A stretch of DNA of 64,000 nucleotides. Origin: Rhodamnia argentea. Taxonomy: Eukaryota > Streptophyta > Magnoliopsida > Myrtales > Myrtaceae. Where the stretch lies: assembly GCF_020921035.1 (NCBI RefSeq), contig NC_063157.1, positions 8,344,001-8,408,000 of the forward strand, written 5' to 3'. Shown piece by piece: positions 26,842 through 39,449 of this stretch; the stretch's first letter is position 1; the number at the start of each line of letters is the position of its first letter. Position numbers and translations under genes: made by a program. The notes beneath the pieces were generated by a model. The model worked only from the letters and a program-made list of their open reading frames with translations, did not search any database and had not been told where the DNA came from.

Positions 26842-27239
26842 GTGTGAATCCTAAATTCTCATATCCATCCAAAACACACAATTTTAAGAGGAAAAAAAAT
26901 TGGAACAGTTAAATGCTAAGCAAGGAGCCAAAATGAATTTGTAGGGAGAGGTAATTGGTCTTTTTAATGCGGAGTTTGGCATAAGAATATGCGACTGGTA
27001 TTTGTGAAAATAGGGGTCTGTAACGGTCACTGAGTGAAAGGGCGAAACATGTATTTGGCATCCCTCGGTTAAAAAGAAAGTTAATACGATTAAAAATTTC
27101 AAATTGATACTCATTACACATTTATTTTAAATTAAGCTAGGTCTTATAGAAATTATGAACCGACATAATGACACATTCGCCCCAAAACAATTCTCCTTTT
27201 ATAAAAGATATGAAGATTTTTTCGAGACTTTCAAAAGAA

Positions 27240-27960
27240 AAATTATCAAAAAAATAATAAATTGATTGCAATTGTGCCAATTAAGTCATAAATATTTTTT
27301 TGATCAATCGAGTCTTAAACTTTTTGTATTTATATTAATTCAATACATCCTATTAATTTTGAGTAGAAATCGCTAATGTGACGTGGTCGATATTGACATT
27401 GATAGTTTTTAATAATGTTTTGATATATTTTTGATTTGATTTGATTTATTTTTTACCTTCACAAGGACAAAGAGGTTGGCCTAGTCGGCCCTCACCTTTG
27501 GGCGATCGTCGAACTTGGCCGTGTATGGGGGTTGATGCCCGCCCGGTGTCGGAAGGAGGTTAGGTTAGCCAAAAGATGATTATCAATTCAAGGCTTCCGG
27601 AAGAAATCAAAGGATTTCTTAGGAATCCTACAAGATTCATTCTTTTTTTTTCTCTGACAGATGGTCAGAACTTCATATGAATTCGAATCCTACTTAGAGG
27701 TCTACTAAAGATCAGAAATTGTTGAAGGAAGAACAGTTGAAGGAAGAATGAAGAAAATAAAAAGTTCAAAAAAATATTTGAATATTATAAAAAATTATAC
27801 ACATTGGTAATTTTTAGTTAAAATTAACTGGATGAACCGAATTAGCGCAAATATAAAATGTTTATGATTCAATTAAAAGATAAAAAAAAAGACTTAAATT
27901 GAATTGGTACGAATGTATTACTGGTTGCTCGAGGACTTTTTTGTGATTTTCTCGAATTTT
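27240..27960. mobile_element. Decayed DNA element with GC-rich core
   Basis: The left half has AATTGTGCCAATTAAGTCATAAA motifs (27268-27300). The right half has the inverse type, ATGTTTATGATTCAATTAAAAG (27860-27885). Between them is a GC-rich patch (27470-27560) of CTAGTCGGCCCTCACC type. Similar right-half sequence recurs near 57300-57460 and 51150-51320. Ends and target duplication are not clear. Confidence 0.4.
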
Positions 27961-27972
27961 AAATGTTATTAA

Positions 27973-28232
27973 GGGAAAAATTCAAAAAAGGGCCCGAAGT
28001 CCTCTTGTTTTCTCAAATAAGGGCCTCAAATGATCTCTGTTTCAAATAAGGACTTGAAGTATCCTCATTTTCTTAAATAAGGGCCTGAAGTGAATATTGT
28101 TTCAAATAAGGGCCTGAAGTGACCATAAAATTTCAAAAAAGGGCCTGATTTTAAGGGCATTTTCGTCTTTTTATTTATTTGATTTATTTTCTTTTTTTTA
28201 TTATTTTTTTATCTGTTTTACACCTTTTTTTT

Positions 28233-28266
<34 letters not shown>

Positions 28267-29321
28267 TTCCTGACGCGACCAGGCCCCCCTTACTCTTTCT
28301 TTCTTTCTTCTCCTTCGTCTTCATCTTCTCCTTCTCCTTCTTTCCTGATGCGACCAGGCCGTCCCCTATTCTTTCTTTTCTTTCTTCTCCTTTGTCTTCA
28401 TCTTCTCCTTCTCCTTCCTTCTGTTGCTCACACCCACCCCTCCATCTGTAGATGCCGGCCCAGTAGTCCACCTCAACCCACCTACACTGCGCCGCTCGCC
28501 GACCGTCGATCTAAGCCTCTCGCCGCCGCCGCCACCGTTTCGAGCCCCCGCACCCGAGGCCGAGAGACCCACGAACCCACGAGCTCGGTGAGGTCCGACC
28601 CCTATCTCCTTCTCTGCTCACCGCCACCCACTCAACCACCGAGGCTCCACCTCGCGCCACCCGGCCATCCGTTCAATCGCCGGCCCGCCTTCCCCTCGCC
28701 ACCGGATCCGAGCCCGAGAAGCTCGGATCCGCACCCGACCCAAGACCTTGAGCCGTCGCGCCACCGGAGGACCCCCGCGGCGCCCTCTACCGGACTCGAC
28801 ACCACCCTTAGCCTTCGTAGTCGCGACCCACCGTTGCTCCGAGGCCGTTGCTTAGGTGACCCCTCGCCTGGGTCCGGGCGACGACCCGTGGCCCCCGATC
28901 CGGGTGGGCGCCGCCGATCCCACACGAGATCCGGGAGAGGGCCCGACCCTCTCTCGGTGACCCTCGCTTTTGGCTAGTGGCCTAGGCCTTCACCGCCGTC
29001 GCCGGCCCCCCATAAACGATGCGCCAGGCGGCACACGGGCGGGAGTTGCAGCCCTCCCACATGTGCGGCTTTTTTTTCCTTTTTTAAAAAATTATAAATA
29101 AAAAAAGGAAAAAAAAAAGGAGGAAAATGAACAAAAAAAATTAAAATGTGAAATGACGAAAGTGCCCTTCGGGCTAGACCCTTTTTTGAAATACTGTGGC
29201 CACTTCAGGCCCTTAATTGAAACACATCATGTCACTTTGGACCCTTATTTGCAACAGAGTTCACTTGGGGCCCTAATTTGAAAAAACAAGAGGACTTCAG
29301 GTCCTTTTTTGAATTTTTCCC
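27973..29321. mobile_element. Pack-MULE-like element, 1349 bp, unidentified GC-rich cargo
   Basis: The terminal inverted repeats are GGGAAAAATTCAAAAAAGGG at 27973 and the inverse, ending GAATTTTTCCC, at 29321. The 9-bp target duplication TGTTATTAA is perfect (27964-27972 and 29322-29330), the Mutator signature. Each arm of about 170-200 bp contains several AAATAAGGGCCTGAAGTG-type sub-repeats. The interior is sharply different: a (CT)n tract (28241-28266), a 75-bp tandem duplication starting TCCTGACGCGACCAGG (28268 and 28343), then about 550 bp of GC-rich, host-gene-like sequence (28430-29030). That part is open in several frames but shows no family I recognise. No transposase is present. Confidence 0.88.
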
Positions 29322-29468
29322 TGTTATTAATCCAAATAAGAGAAGAAAAAAAAAAAAAAAAGACTGAACACGAAGTATCAAAGTTCGACCCTTATTCCAC
29401 CATCATATCCCTTCCCCCACTTCCGTCTCGCCATTGCAGCCTGCACTGCTCGGGTTCTGCTTCCGATC

Positions 29469-29573
29469 AAACCCTAACCCGGAGCAATCAATCCGAAATC
29501 TAGAGAGGGGGGAAAGAGAGAGACGAAGTAGCGCGAGAAGTGCGGAATCCACGCCTCGGAGACGAAACCCTAG
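29469..29573 (+). promoter_or_regulatory. Two telo-boxes upstream of the MAC5 start
   Basis: AAACCCTAA at 29469-29477 and AAACCCTAG at 29565-29573 lie within 125 bases of the ATG. Telo-boxes near the transcription start are common in plant genes for translation, replication and RNA processing. Function here is inferred. Confidence 0.55.
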
Positions 29574-29589
29574 ACCATCGCGGGCTTCG

Positions 29590-32500
29590 ATGGCGCACAG
29601 GTTGCTGAGGGATGCGGAGGCCGACGGATGGGAACGCTCCGATTTCCCCATCATCTGCGAGTCCTGCCTCGGCGACAACCCTTACGTTCGCATGGTACGT
29701 TCTTCTTCTCTCCCCCGATCTCCCTCTTTTACTTGTTCGCTCTGCCTCTCTTGGTTTTGTATTCGCCACCTCTAGATCCAGTCTTTTTTCATACCTGGAA
29801 TGGTTTTGCCTTAGTTTCTTGTCTACTTACCTGTTTCTTTCCAGAACGAGGGTTTCTAATTCGATAGATTGTGATTGTAGTTTTAAATTTGACGTTTCGC
29901 CCCCCTTTGGTTCTGGTTTTCTCAAGACGAAGTTGGCTTGGATCACCGATCACGAACACATCCCTCTCGCATGGCCTGTAACATCTCTTTACGAGCTCAA
30001 AATTTTGTCAGCCATGTTCTTTTTATGCTGCATAGTTTGCTTCTACGTTCTTTATATTCTACCTCATTAACCGTCCGTCACCATTATTCTACCCGCGTCA
30101 TGTTGACGCTTTATTGCAGCTCGTCCTGCAATTTGCCCTTTTTGAGGCTCCTTAGCTGTTGGGTTAACCTGTCTACAAAGCCATGCTCTGTTTTGTTTTT
30201 GTCTGAACTATCTTTCTCTTTGTGCTGTTGGGCATATGTACTTGAACGCAGACAAGGGCACAGTATGATAAGGAGTGCAAAATCTGCCAGCGTCCATTTA
30301 CAGTTTTCAGGTGGAGACCAGGTCGCGATGCAAGATACAAGAAAACTGAAATTTGCCAGACTTGCTGTAAGTTGAAAAATGTCTGTCAAGTCTGCCTTTT
30401 GGATCTTGAATATGGGTTGCCAGTTCAGGTTCGAGATACTGCTTTATCCATCAGCTCACATGACACCATTCCCAAGAGTGATGTTAATAGGGAGTACTTT
30501 GCAGAGGAGCACGATCGGAAGGTACTCTCTCTCTCTCTCTCTGTCTGATTTCAAATCAGTCCTCGCTTGCACAGTCGCACTTCATGTTTTCATGCACATC
30601 CATATGCAATTGGTTTACTTTAGAGAATACCGGAGGCAGTGAGGCTGCCAAGAGTAGTAGCTACAAATTCAGCACAGTATGCAATGATTACTTGCAGACA
30701 TCCATAGGTTCGTGTAACTATTCTTCTAAGGGGAGTTTCTTAGGCTAAGTGCACCTGATAGAAGATGATGCTGGTTGGAGATTTCGTTTTTGAATGAATA
30801 TTGTTATATCGTTTATTAAATGGAATATGGTTGCATTAGGGATGGTGCGGTATTCACGTGTTCTGACCGATACAGGAGTATTTTGGATAAGAATTTTTTC
30901 TCTGATTGTTGCAGTTGTTTATGATAGCATAAAAACTTGATTAGCACGTCCATCCTTAGTTAATTAGAGCTGTGCCGAGTTGCTTCATAGGATAGGTATG
31001 ATCCTGCTGTGAGGGGTGATAAGTTTCACTGTTAGATGATATGTTTGTTCATTGAAAGGATTGTATTGGCCTATGGGCTGCATGGATAGCGCTAGATTTA
31101 CAGACTTCAACTGATACTGAGGAGGTCTTTGGATGATTATTTTTTGCTAGTCGCTGCACTTGTCTATGATTAGTACGAAAACCCTGATATGATTCCCATC
31201 TATAGTATGTAGGTTCTACTGTGTTCTTTTCCCACATGCTCATTATTCTTCTTGATCATTTGGGGTGTAATATTTTTTTGGACACTAAATTAGGAAGTAA
31301 TTTGATATGGAGACTGTTAGTAAGTCTTCCCACCAGCTCAGTATCCTCACAAGAATTGTTAACATTTCTGTGCAGGCTAGGGCTGGATTAGATTATGAAT
31401 CCTCATATGGCAAGGTTCGGCCTAATGATACTATTCTGAAACTTCAAAGAACGACGCCGTATTACAAAAGAAATCGAGCACATGTTTGCAGCTTCTACAT
31501 CAGGGGGGAGTGTACCAGAGGTGCGGAGTGTCCATATAGGCATGAAATGCCAGTAACGGGGGAGTTGTCTCAGCAAAATATAAAAGATCGTTACTATGGG
31601 TACATCTCTTGCCTTGCCTTGCATTTATTTTGCAAAACCTCTCTAATTAGTCCCTCCCCATGCGCATCCATGTTCTTGCCCTTGGGCGAGCACTTTTCAA
31701 GGTTTCCTGGTTTCTTAATTTCAAGATGTATGGGTGTAAAAATATAAAGCCTCTTTGCAAGTTAACTATGTTACCGAAATATGCTCATGCATTTGAGAAT
31801 TTAATATTTTGTTTGGGAAAGAGGGAGAGGTGAGGAATATGGGTAGTGGGTGAAGAAAATGGGAAAATTTTAAAATCTCTGTGAGAAGAAGGAGGGGGAA
31901 TTTTGAACACTTTCATCCCCTCCCCCATGTTTGATCCTCCCAAACATAGCATAAAACTGGGGAAGACATCAGGTTTTCGCAATCGTTCATTGTTCGATAT
32001 TACTTTGACGTTCTTTTCTTGATATTCATCTTTTCATCTGCTTGGTGTGTGGTATGGTGTTATCTCCCTTACCAAAGCTACATAACTTCATGCATTTTTT
32101 GGCAAAATCTGATTGATTTTGGTTTAAGTATTGACCCGAGCTGTTAGTTGATAATTTAGCTGTCAGTCCACAAAAGTTTTCCATCTCTTTTGCATTTTTG
32201 AATGAGTTCATTATAGGAAAATCGGGCGAGTGCATCTCATGGATTATGTTTAAATTGTTTTATCTTTTGCTTTACTAGTTCTACGTTCACTGGAGACTTA
32301 AATGAAGAGTGTTCTCTCTTTTCTTCTTTTGTTGTGATGTTATTTTGGGAGGGTTTCGGAAATACTTTGTTGATTCCTGGTCCTCAACTATGTTCCAGTG
32401 TCATGTGATGAGTATTACTATTTAAGATTTAAGTCTTACGTGGCAAATTAAGATGAAGGATGCAAGGGGGCTGTAGATACTGATCCTAGTGTAGTCCCAT

Positions 32501-33863
32501 TAGCTAGGTCTGCTAGAAGTGAAATATTGGCAAGGTTTTGGTGCCTCTGGCTGAAGCTTATCATCCCTTCCCTTTTATGTTGTTGAGAATGTCAGCTAGA
32601 ATCCTCTGTTAGAAAATTCTCATGTAATTTTGAGGTAATGCTTGACCTGACCAGCTAGATGATTATGTAGTCTACTCAAAACTTCTTGATGAGCGTAAGT
32701 GAAGGCTGATAAGAATATCGCAGGTTTTTTTGATAGTTGAATCTTAATAGGGAGCACCACAATTTGCTCGATATTGTCCAACTTCTGTTGCACCTTCCTC
32801 TGTTGATGTCAGCTCCATCTCGTAGATTCTTTGCTAATGTCTTTCTTTTTTTTGTTCACTTAGTTAACATGTACACTCGTTAGATACATCTTGTACTTGC
32901 TTCATAGGCATATATGTCAGAATTTGGTTGCTTATTTCCATTGATTTTTGGATAAATGTTTCCAGAGTAAATGATCCAGTGGCTCTAAAGCTGCTCAACA
33001 AAGCTGGGGAGATGCCCTCATTGGAGCCCCCTGAGGATGAGAGCATCAGAACCTTGTATGTGGGTGGCCTGGATGCAAGGGTATCTGAGCAGGATTTGAA
33101 GGACAATTTCTACGCCCACGGTGAAATTGAATCCATAAGGATGGTGCTACAACGAGCATGTGCTTTTGTGACATATACAACCAGGGAAGGTGCAGAAAAA
33201 GCTGCGGAGGAGCTCTCAAATAAACTGGTGATAAAAGGGTTAAGGCTGAAGCTGATGTGGGGTAGACCTCAAGCCCCAAAACCAGAAACTGAAGGTTCGG
33301 AAGTTGCACGGCAACAGACAGCCGTCGCTCATAGTGGGCTGCTACCAAGGGCTGTTATATCTCAGCAACAGAGCCAAATGCAAGGGCCTGGTTCTCAGGA
33401 CCATGGCCCAGCAATGCACTACTACAACACGCTACCGCCTCCTCAGCCAGAGAGAACCTTCTATCCCTCCATGGACCCCCAAAGGATGGGTGCAATTGTT
33501 CCTTCCCAGGAAGGGTCTTCCAGTGGGCCCTCAGGGTCCAGCGAGAACAGACCACCTTCGGAGCAGCAGCAACAGGGACAGCATTATGCTTACCCTGCAA
33601 TGGCCCCACCACATGGGCAATATTATTCCCATTATTACCCACCTTATGGTTATATGATGCCCCCGCCTCCTTATCAACAGTACCAACTGCCGAACCAATC
33701 GACAGTGCCTCCGCTGCATCCCCCTCCGGCAACTCAGCAGTATCAGCAGCATCCTGTGCAATCAGGATCCACACCCTCGAGTTCTGCACCCGTTCCACCG
33801 CCGGCACCGCCATCATCTTCGGGGTCTACACCTGGGGGTTCTGCTCCACCAGTGTCTTCTTAG
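29590..33863 (+). CDS. MAC5: Splicing factor MAC5 (CCCH zinc finger + RRM, RBM22 ortholog)
   Basis: The protein is an RBM22/Cwc2-Slt11-type component of the Prp19/NineTeen (MOS4-associated) complex, which contacts U6 snRNA in the active spliceosome. Four exons, 29590-29694, 30252-30521, 31376-31599 and 32966-33863, join in frame to 498 residues, as expected for the family. The N-terminal zinc-binding region has the cysteine pairs CESC, CKIC, CQTC and CQVC (residues about 24-85). The CCCH finger is C-X7-C-X5-C-X3-H in [19 protein letters not shown] (about 160-180). The RRM (about 225-300) has RNP2 LYVGGL and RNP1-like CAFVTYTT. The tail is rich in Pro, Gln and Tyr with QQYQ and PPP tracts. The start [20 protein letters not shown] is the conserved family start. 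SR45a follows on the same strand 2.7 kb downstream. I see no defects. Confidence 0.96.
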
Positions 33864-35530
33864 TAATTTACTGTTGATTTTAAGCTGGAAGTGTATCACA
33901 TGCTTTGTGTTTCTCCTCTGCTAAGATATGGTTGATTTTCATTTTGGTTGTAAGGCCTTTTGCAATCTGGCCCTTACAAGGCTAATAATTGTAACGTGCC
34001 TATTTCTTGAGCTCCTCGATTATTAAGACCCGTTCATATCGTGACTTTATGCTGGTTGAACTTTGAAAGTTACATAGCTGCACTCTCTGGTCATCAATTG
34101 CTTTTTAAGTGCTCTTCAAAGCTGGGTTTGTTAGTACAGTGATGGGAGGGAGAGGCAGGAGCTGGATTTAACTTTCTACCTTGAGGTTTGGGTTTTGGCT
34201 CTGCTATGGGGAAAATTATTTCGTGTCGGCCACAAAAACGACGGTGTGTGATCGACTAGAGCTCGCTGCGTATGTGATATGCTTGTCAACCTGTGTGTTG
34301 TTTGGATTGTGGAATCGATCACTCCAGGTGACTCTCCTATCCTTCGCACAATGTCTGATAACCAGGGGTACTATATGAACAAGTCGGTACCCTCCTATAC
34401 TATAGAATTGTTCATTCGTTGCTATTTATTCTGGGTGGGTGGAGGAAGACGTGGCTAAGGTTCCGAGAGGAGTCTGAACTACATTTCCGTGCCATACCGT
34501 TTGATCCGAGCACGTTCCCATGTCAAACCATATTTGACCACATAGGCATGCATGTAAATAAAGCATCCAATTTAGACCCAAAAAAAAAAAAAAAATTAGA
34601 GCATCCAACGTTGCGTTGCTGCTTGTGTATCATACTTGTTTCGAGAAATTCACTGATGCATTTTTTTGCGCATGTATTGGAAAAGAGACGTTTTCGGGTT
34701 GACTAATTTTTGCGAGCATGGATTTGTAGTTAGCAATAATCATCTTGATCAGATCGATGCTCGATTTCTTCTGTCCGATTTCAAACTAATGGCCAGGAGG
34801 AAACTTGGGATCTCGTTCCTTACATTTTGGCCGTCCGAGTTATATGAAGAAGTGGGGATCGATGGCGGTGGAGGTGGCCCAGCGAATGACTAGCCACAGT
34901 GAAGATGCCTGAAATGTAATTGTTATTTTCAGAATTACCTTTAGATCAAATTGGCTCCGAGAATGGAATTAAATATCCTGATAATTGGAACCTAGTAATT
35001 GACTGATAATATGATTGATAACTTTAGTCGGAAGGGGGAAATAAAATATACAAAAATTATTCTTTCAATAATTGGAACCCAATATTTCATTCGATATTCT
35101 ATTCAAAATTACACTCCGTCAAGTTTTTGGATTTTACTTGCAGTGCAACAGCTAACTTGAATGAACCTTATCATCGGCGTGAACCTTTCTGATTGCCTTC
35201 TCACATTTTCTTACAAACCCCACAACATATAGAAACTCTTTGTTGACAGTTACAAAAAACGAAAATAAAAATTAAAATAAACATATAAAGATGACATTTG
35301 CAACAACATAACGACTTTCGATAAACACAAAAATCTCACTGCAATTTTTGCTTAACGCACTAAACCGTCTGTAATTAGATTCCCACACGCACGTACTTCG
35401 ACATGGCCCATCAATAGTACGAGAGTTTGCAACACGAGGAAAACCACGGCCCACGAGAAAAAGCAAAAAAAAAAAAAAGGCAGAAATAGCCAGAAATTAA
35501 GAGGATTTAAAAGTGGGTTTCACATCCGTA
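33864..35530. other. Intergenic region between MAC5 and SR45a
   Basis: The MAC5 3' UTR is followed by AT-rich DNA with no recognised gene. A short poly(A)-linked duplication, AGCATCCAA, lies at 34562-34570 and 34600-34608. Confidence 0.5.
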
Positions 35531-35533
35531 ACT

Positions 35534-35568
35534 CTAGAAACTTCTCTACGGCCCTTCCGTATATAAAA
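35534..35568 (+). promoter_or_regulatory. SR45a core promoter: heat-shock-type element and TATA box
   Basis: CTAGAAACTTC (35534-35544) contains GAA-nn-TTC, preceded by CTC two bases upstream. This is close to the plant heat-shock element CTnGAAnnTTCnAG. A strong TATA box, GTATATAAAA, lies at 35559-35568, only about 15 bases downstream. The 5' UTR exon would start near 35590-35600 and end at 35688 (donor GACG|GTGAGC). The intron then runs to the acceptor just before the ATG at 36600, so the first coding exon begins exactly at a splice site. Confidence 0.65.
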
Positions 35569-36599
35569 CCGCAGGCGCTGTTAACCAGCAATTTACCTTC
35601 GCCCTCCGCATTTCGCAATCTTCCTCCCGTGAAGGGGTCGGGTTCGAGCCGCGCAGGAAAAGGTTCCGGTCAATTCGTTTTGTCGACGGTGAGCCTCTCG
35701 ATCTTTCGTTTGAATGCTGATGTCGTTTCGGGTCGTTCGTGGGCTGTTTTCATCCGTACGTCCACCGTCGAGCGGAAACGATCGGTGTCGATAAGTTTGA
35801 GCCTTAGTTGTTGGATTCTGCGATCAAGAGATGCGATTGCGGTGTTGATTGATGTGCTGGACCTTGTGAGAGAAGAACGTTCTCTAAATTTGCTTGAACC
35901 GTGCGCTCTTGAGCTATTTTTGCCGGATGTTGTCGCTTGATATTTGGAGTAGTGGGTTTGAGATAACCGTGTCCTTTGCCGCTAGTGCTGTAAAATCATA
36001 CGATGATCGGATGCAATTGAAGACCTGCTTTCTGTAAAAAAAAAATTCTCCCTCCTCTGGCCTTTTTAAATGATTTGGGTGATTCTTATCTCGGAAGTAT
36101 CTTAAAAACGAGGAATGAGAGGATCATATATTCATTTACGCATGAGAGTTGCCTGCCCTTGTGAAATTGAGAAGGAAAGAAAGACTATCTCCTGTTGCTT
36201 GGAGCTAAGGGAAGGGACTTTGTAGCTTGCTTGTTTCTAGTGTGGAATTACTCATGTTCAATGGAAGGTTTTGGTGCTCGATGTTGATAAGGATGGTTTT
36301 CAGCTTTGTTTAGGCAATGCGATTACTTTTTGTTGAACCGACTTATGAAACGGTATCTGTTATGTGATCAACCATTTGCAGACTGTGGTCTAGAGAAAGA
36401 ACATCAGTTGCACAAGAGTCATTGTTTTGGGTCATTTGAGATAAATTGCCGTCCTAATTATCTGCTCCATTTCTGTAGCTTTTCCTCTACTTGTCGGGGC
36501 AGTGTGATGACATATTTTCACATATATCATGGTTGATGGCATGTGGATATGAAATTTACCGTGTGGGTTTTTTTTTTTTCCCCCTCTGCCGCCTGCCAG

Positions 36600-38325
36600 A
36601 TGTCTTACTCCAGAAGGTCCGATTATTCTCCTTCTCCTTCACCTCGGCGGAGGTATAGCAGGTCAATCTCTAATTTGAGGTCTGTGTCAAGGAGCAGATC
36701 AAGGTAAACTGTGAATGATAATCCTTCCTTTCTGATGTAGTTTGATGCGATGTTTTTTATGATGTAAGCCTCCCTTATTGGATAACAGGAGTGCTTCAAG
36801 CGATGTTGAGAACCCTGGCAACAATTTGTATGTAACAGGACTGTCCCCCCGGATTACAAAGAGGGAACTGGAAAATCATTTTGTGAGCGAGGGAAAGGTG
36901 GACCCAAGTTGAATCTTGATCTGTGTCTTGTATCGACATGTTCTTTTTTTGGAGCCTCTGGAAACCTCTCTTACTGTTAATTTATTGATGTGTAGGTAGT
37001 GGATGTGCATCTCGTGGTTGACCCATGGACAAGGGAATCTCGTGGTTTTGGGTTTGTTACCATGTCAACTGTCAAGGAGGCCGAGCGGTGCATCAAGTGT
37101 TTAGATCGATCTGTGCTTGAAGGTCGTGTAATCACTGTTGAAAAGGTATGTTTTTAGGCGGTTGTTTTCTTTTGAAAGTTTTCTTTCTGTTCTTATTTTC
37201 CTAATGGAGGTCTTGTTGCTAAGATTGCACATATTTTTCATTGCTATAAGTTTATTTGAAAGTTGTTTCTTTCCGCTTGAAGTTTTTGTGGCAGCAGGTT
37301 AGCTGTGTGTAGCAGCTCTTCATCAAATTCCAAAAACAACTAAACAAACAAATCAAACACACGAAGTATCAGATCTCTGGGGTTGTATGCCCTGCATTTC
37401 TCTTTTCTTTATGCTTATTGAATTTAGATATCTTGCTTGTGTCAATTACATATTGCTGCATCATGAATGCGTGACTCTGTGTACTCTCTTTCTTGGCTTT
37501 GTTCCTTGTTTGTTTAGGTAACTGACGTTTTAGATTTGCGATGACAGGCTAGAAGGAGGAGGGGAAGAACTCCTACTCCAGGAAGGTATCTCGGGTTGAA
37601 GACTATTCGAGGTCAGATGGTTAGCGTTGTTATTTTGATTTGTACTGTTTCCTGTCCATTGCCTACTAACTGTCGCTCCTATTGTTCTATTAGTGCGCCG
37701 GCGCTCTCCCAGTTACTCTCCCCCTAACTCTCCCCGTCGGACTCCAAGCTGTTCTCCCTATAGTAGGAGCAGGTCTCCTCGTTATTCATCTGATCACAGC
37801 AGGGGCAGATCCTACTCCTCTTACCATAGGAGGCGCAGATCAGACTCTCCTTACTATGGTCGGCGAAGGGCTTATTCTCCTTGTTATAGTCGACGAAAAT
37901 CGTACTCTAGATCCCGTTCCCCTTACAGCAGATCGCCAGTGTATCATTGCGATCGGTCCTACTCTCCATATGATTCGAGGGACTACTCTCCAGATGATCG
38001 CTATCACAGAAGGAGCCGTTATCGATCTATTTCCAGAACTGTGTCATCAGGAAGAGGAAGATACTCTAGGAGCAGCTACTCTCCGAGGCTGAGGAGGAGT
38101 AGATACTACCCTAGCGAATCTCCAAAACCTAGGAGAAGGTCAAGGAAGAGCTATCGTAGCACCTCAAGAAGCCCGAGGAGGAGTTCTAAGCGGAGCTACT
38201 CGTCCAGGCGCGGTTATTCAAGGGATAGCTATTCTTCTAGGAGTGTGTCTCCGAGCCACAGTGTTAGTGCAAGTTCCAGAGCGGTATCAAGGTCTAACAC
38301 GCCGAGGTCCTCATCTTCAGCTTAA
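36600..38325 (+). CDS. SR45a: Serine/arginine-rich splicing factor SR45a
   Basis: This nuclear splicing regulator of the transformer-2-like RS-RRM-RS type influences splice-site choice under stress. Five coding exons, 36600-36703, 36789-36897, 36996-37145, 37548-37611 and 37694-38325, join in frame to 352 residues. The first RS region is MSYSRRSDYSPSPSPRRRYS. The RRM follows, with RNP2 LYVTGL and RNP1 RGFGFVTM (about residues 45-120). A long C-terminal RS domain has repeated YSPS, RRRS, SRSRSP and SSRR blocks. A 5' UTR intron of about 0.9 kb precedes the ATG. Intron 3 (37146-37547) contains extra AG and GT sites; Arabidopsis SR45a is known for alternative splicing, so cassette exons there are plausible but unproven. 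The neighbour is MAC5, as in Arabidopsis. The 3' end converges on the CRCK kinase. Confidence 0.94.
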
Positions 38326-39449
38326 TCATTGTTTCAGGGGAAGGGGTATTTGTGATTTGCTTGTTAGTCGGTCTGGTTTCTTCATACTGGGTTTAGTGCT
38401 CGTTGTTTCGAACTGGCAGTTCAGGATTCTGTGTAGCCCTCCTAGCTGGGAGGCAAACTCTTTGGTTACTACTTAGCGTTTCTCTAGTGGCTAGAACTTT
38501 CCATATCTGCGTGTTTCATGTTCATATACTTTTTAAACCATTTAACTGTTCAATGGATCTGATGAAAAGTCATCTTTGTGTTTAAGTCGACTTCGTCATT
38601 CTAGGCCAGAAATCAGACATCGACCTGTGCTGGTGGTGATGCGAGGGTCAAGTGGGTGTCGCCAGAACCGGATGCTTGAATCCCGATAATCGATTAAGCT
38701 TTGTTGGATTAGCAATTGGATGTAATTACCAGCATGAACTATCCAAATTGTTAGAATCAGAAGGAACTTTCCATTGCCAAATTCAAGCAGATATGATCTC
38801 CAATGTTGTCGTACTCATGCCCAGTTTAATAAAAAGGTTCTTTGCCAGCGTATGCAAGGGGAAACAACTCCAGCCTCCAAAAAATCGGCAATTTTGAAAT
38901 GAAGAGAAGGTTCTTTACTAGTGAATTGATACTTGAAATCATTTCGTCATAACTACTAAGCACCGCAGTGGTTGAAGGCCATGCACGACAAAATCATGCA
39001 CGTAACCAAAGATAAGAACTGTAATCGAAGAGGAGATTCAGAACTATCCTGCGGAGGATAGTTTTTCTTGGTTTTGGGTTCCTTTTCTTGAAATCTTTGG
39101 CTCTTAAGAGCCTCAGGTGCCTCCGGATTGCTACAGTTGCTTGCACTCAGACATCTCTCAGGACGAAAACAAGTGTAGCAGTTGCCAACCTTTGCCTTGT
39201 TCAGGATTTACTCCTCTCTTCACATCCAGGATCCAGAACTAGCTAGTCCTCTTAGACAAATCTGTAGGTTCCAATGAAGTTGAACAAAACATGACGAGTG
39301 AGTGGCCAGTAGTCACTCTGGTTCACGAGCTCTGCAGCGTGAAGTTCGTCCATTTAACGGGATAAAAAGAAGGAAAGTCGGGCAAAACCAAGCTAATATT
39401 TCTTACCAATATTCACAGTTGAGCAAAGGCTATACAGAGGGAAGCTGGA
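38326..39449. other. Convergent intergenic region (SR45a and CRCK1 3' ends)
   Basis: I see no gene or repeat of note beyond the two 3' UTRs expected here. Confidence 0.5.

Larger units (their letters stand above)
21139..27972. other. Transposon-rich intergenic region
   Basis: No intact gene is recognised. A (GA)n tract lies at 21541-21566, just upstream of the LisH gene. A stretch at about 23880-24370 looks like a 5' UTR exon with a GTAAGT donor near 23990, but I could not find a coding continuation. Most of the rest is AT-rich with transposon remnants, listed separately. Confidence 0.55.

Noticed and set aside
28348-28977. Open frame of 209 codons on the plus strand
   Set aside because: It lies wholly inside the MULE cargo, is Pro/Arg/Ser-rich as any GC-rich frame would be, and overlaps equally open antisense frames. 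It may hold a captured fragment but not a gene I can support.
33355-33816. Open frame of 153 codons opposite MAC5
   Set aside because: It is a shadow of the Pro/Gln-rich last exon of MAC5.
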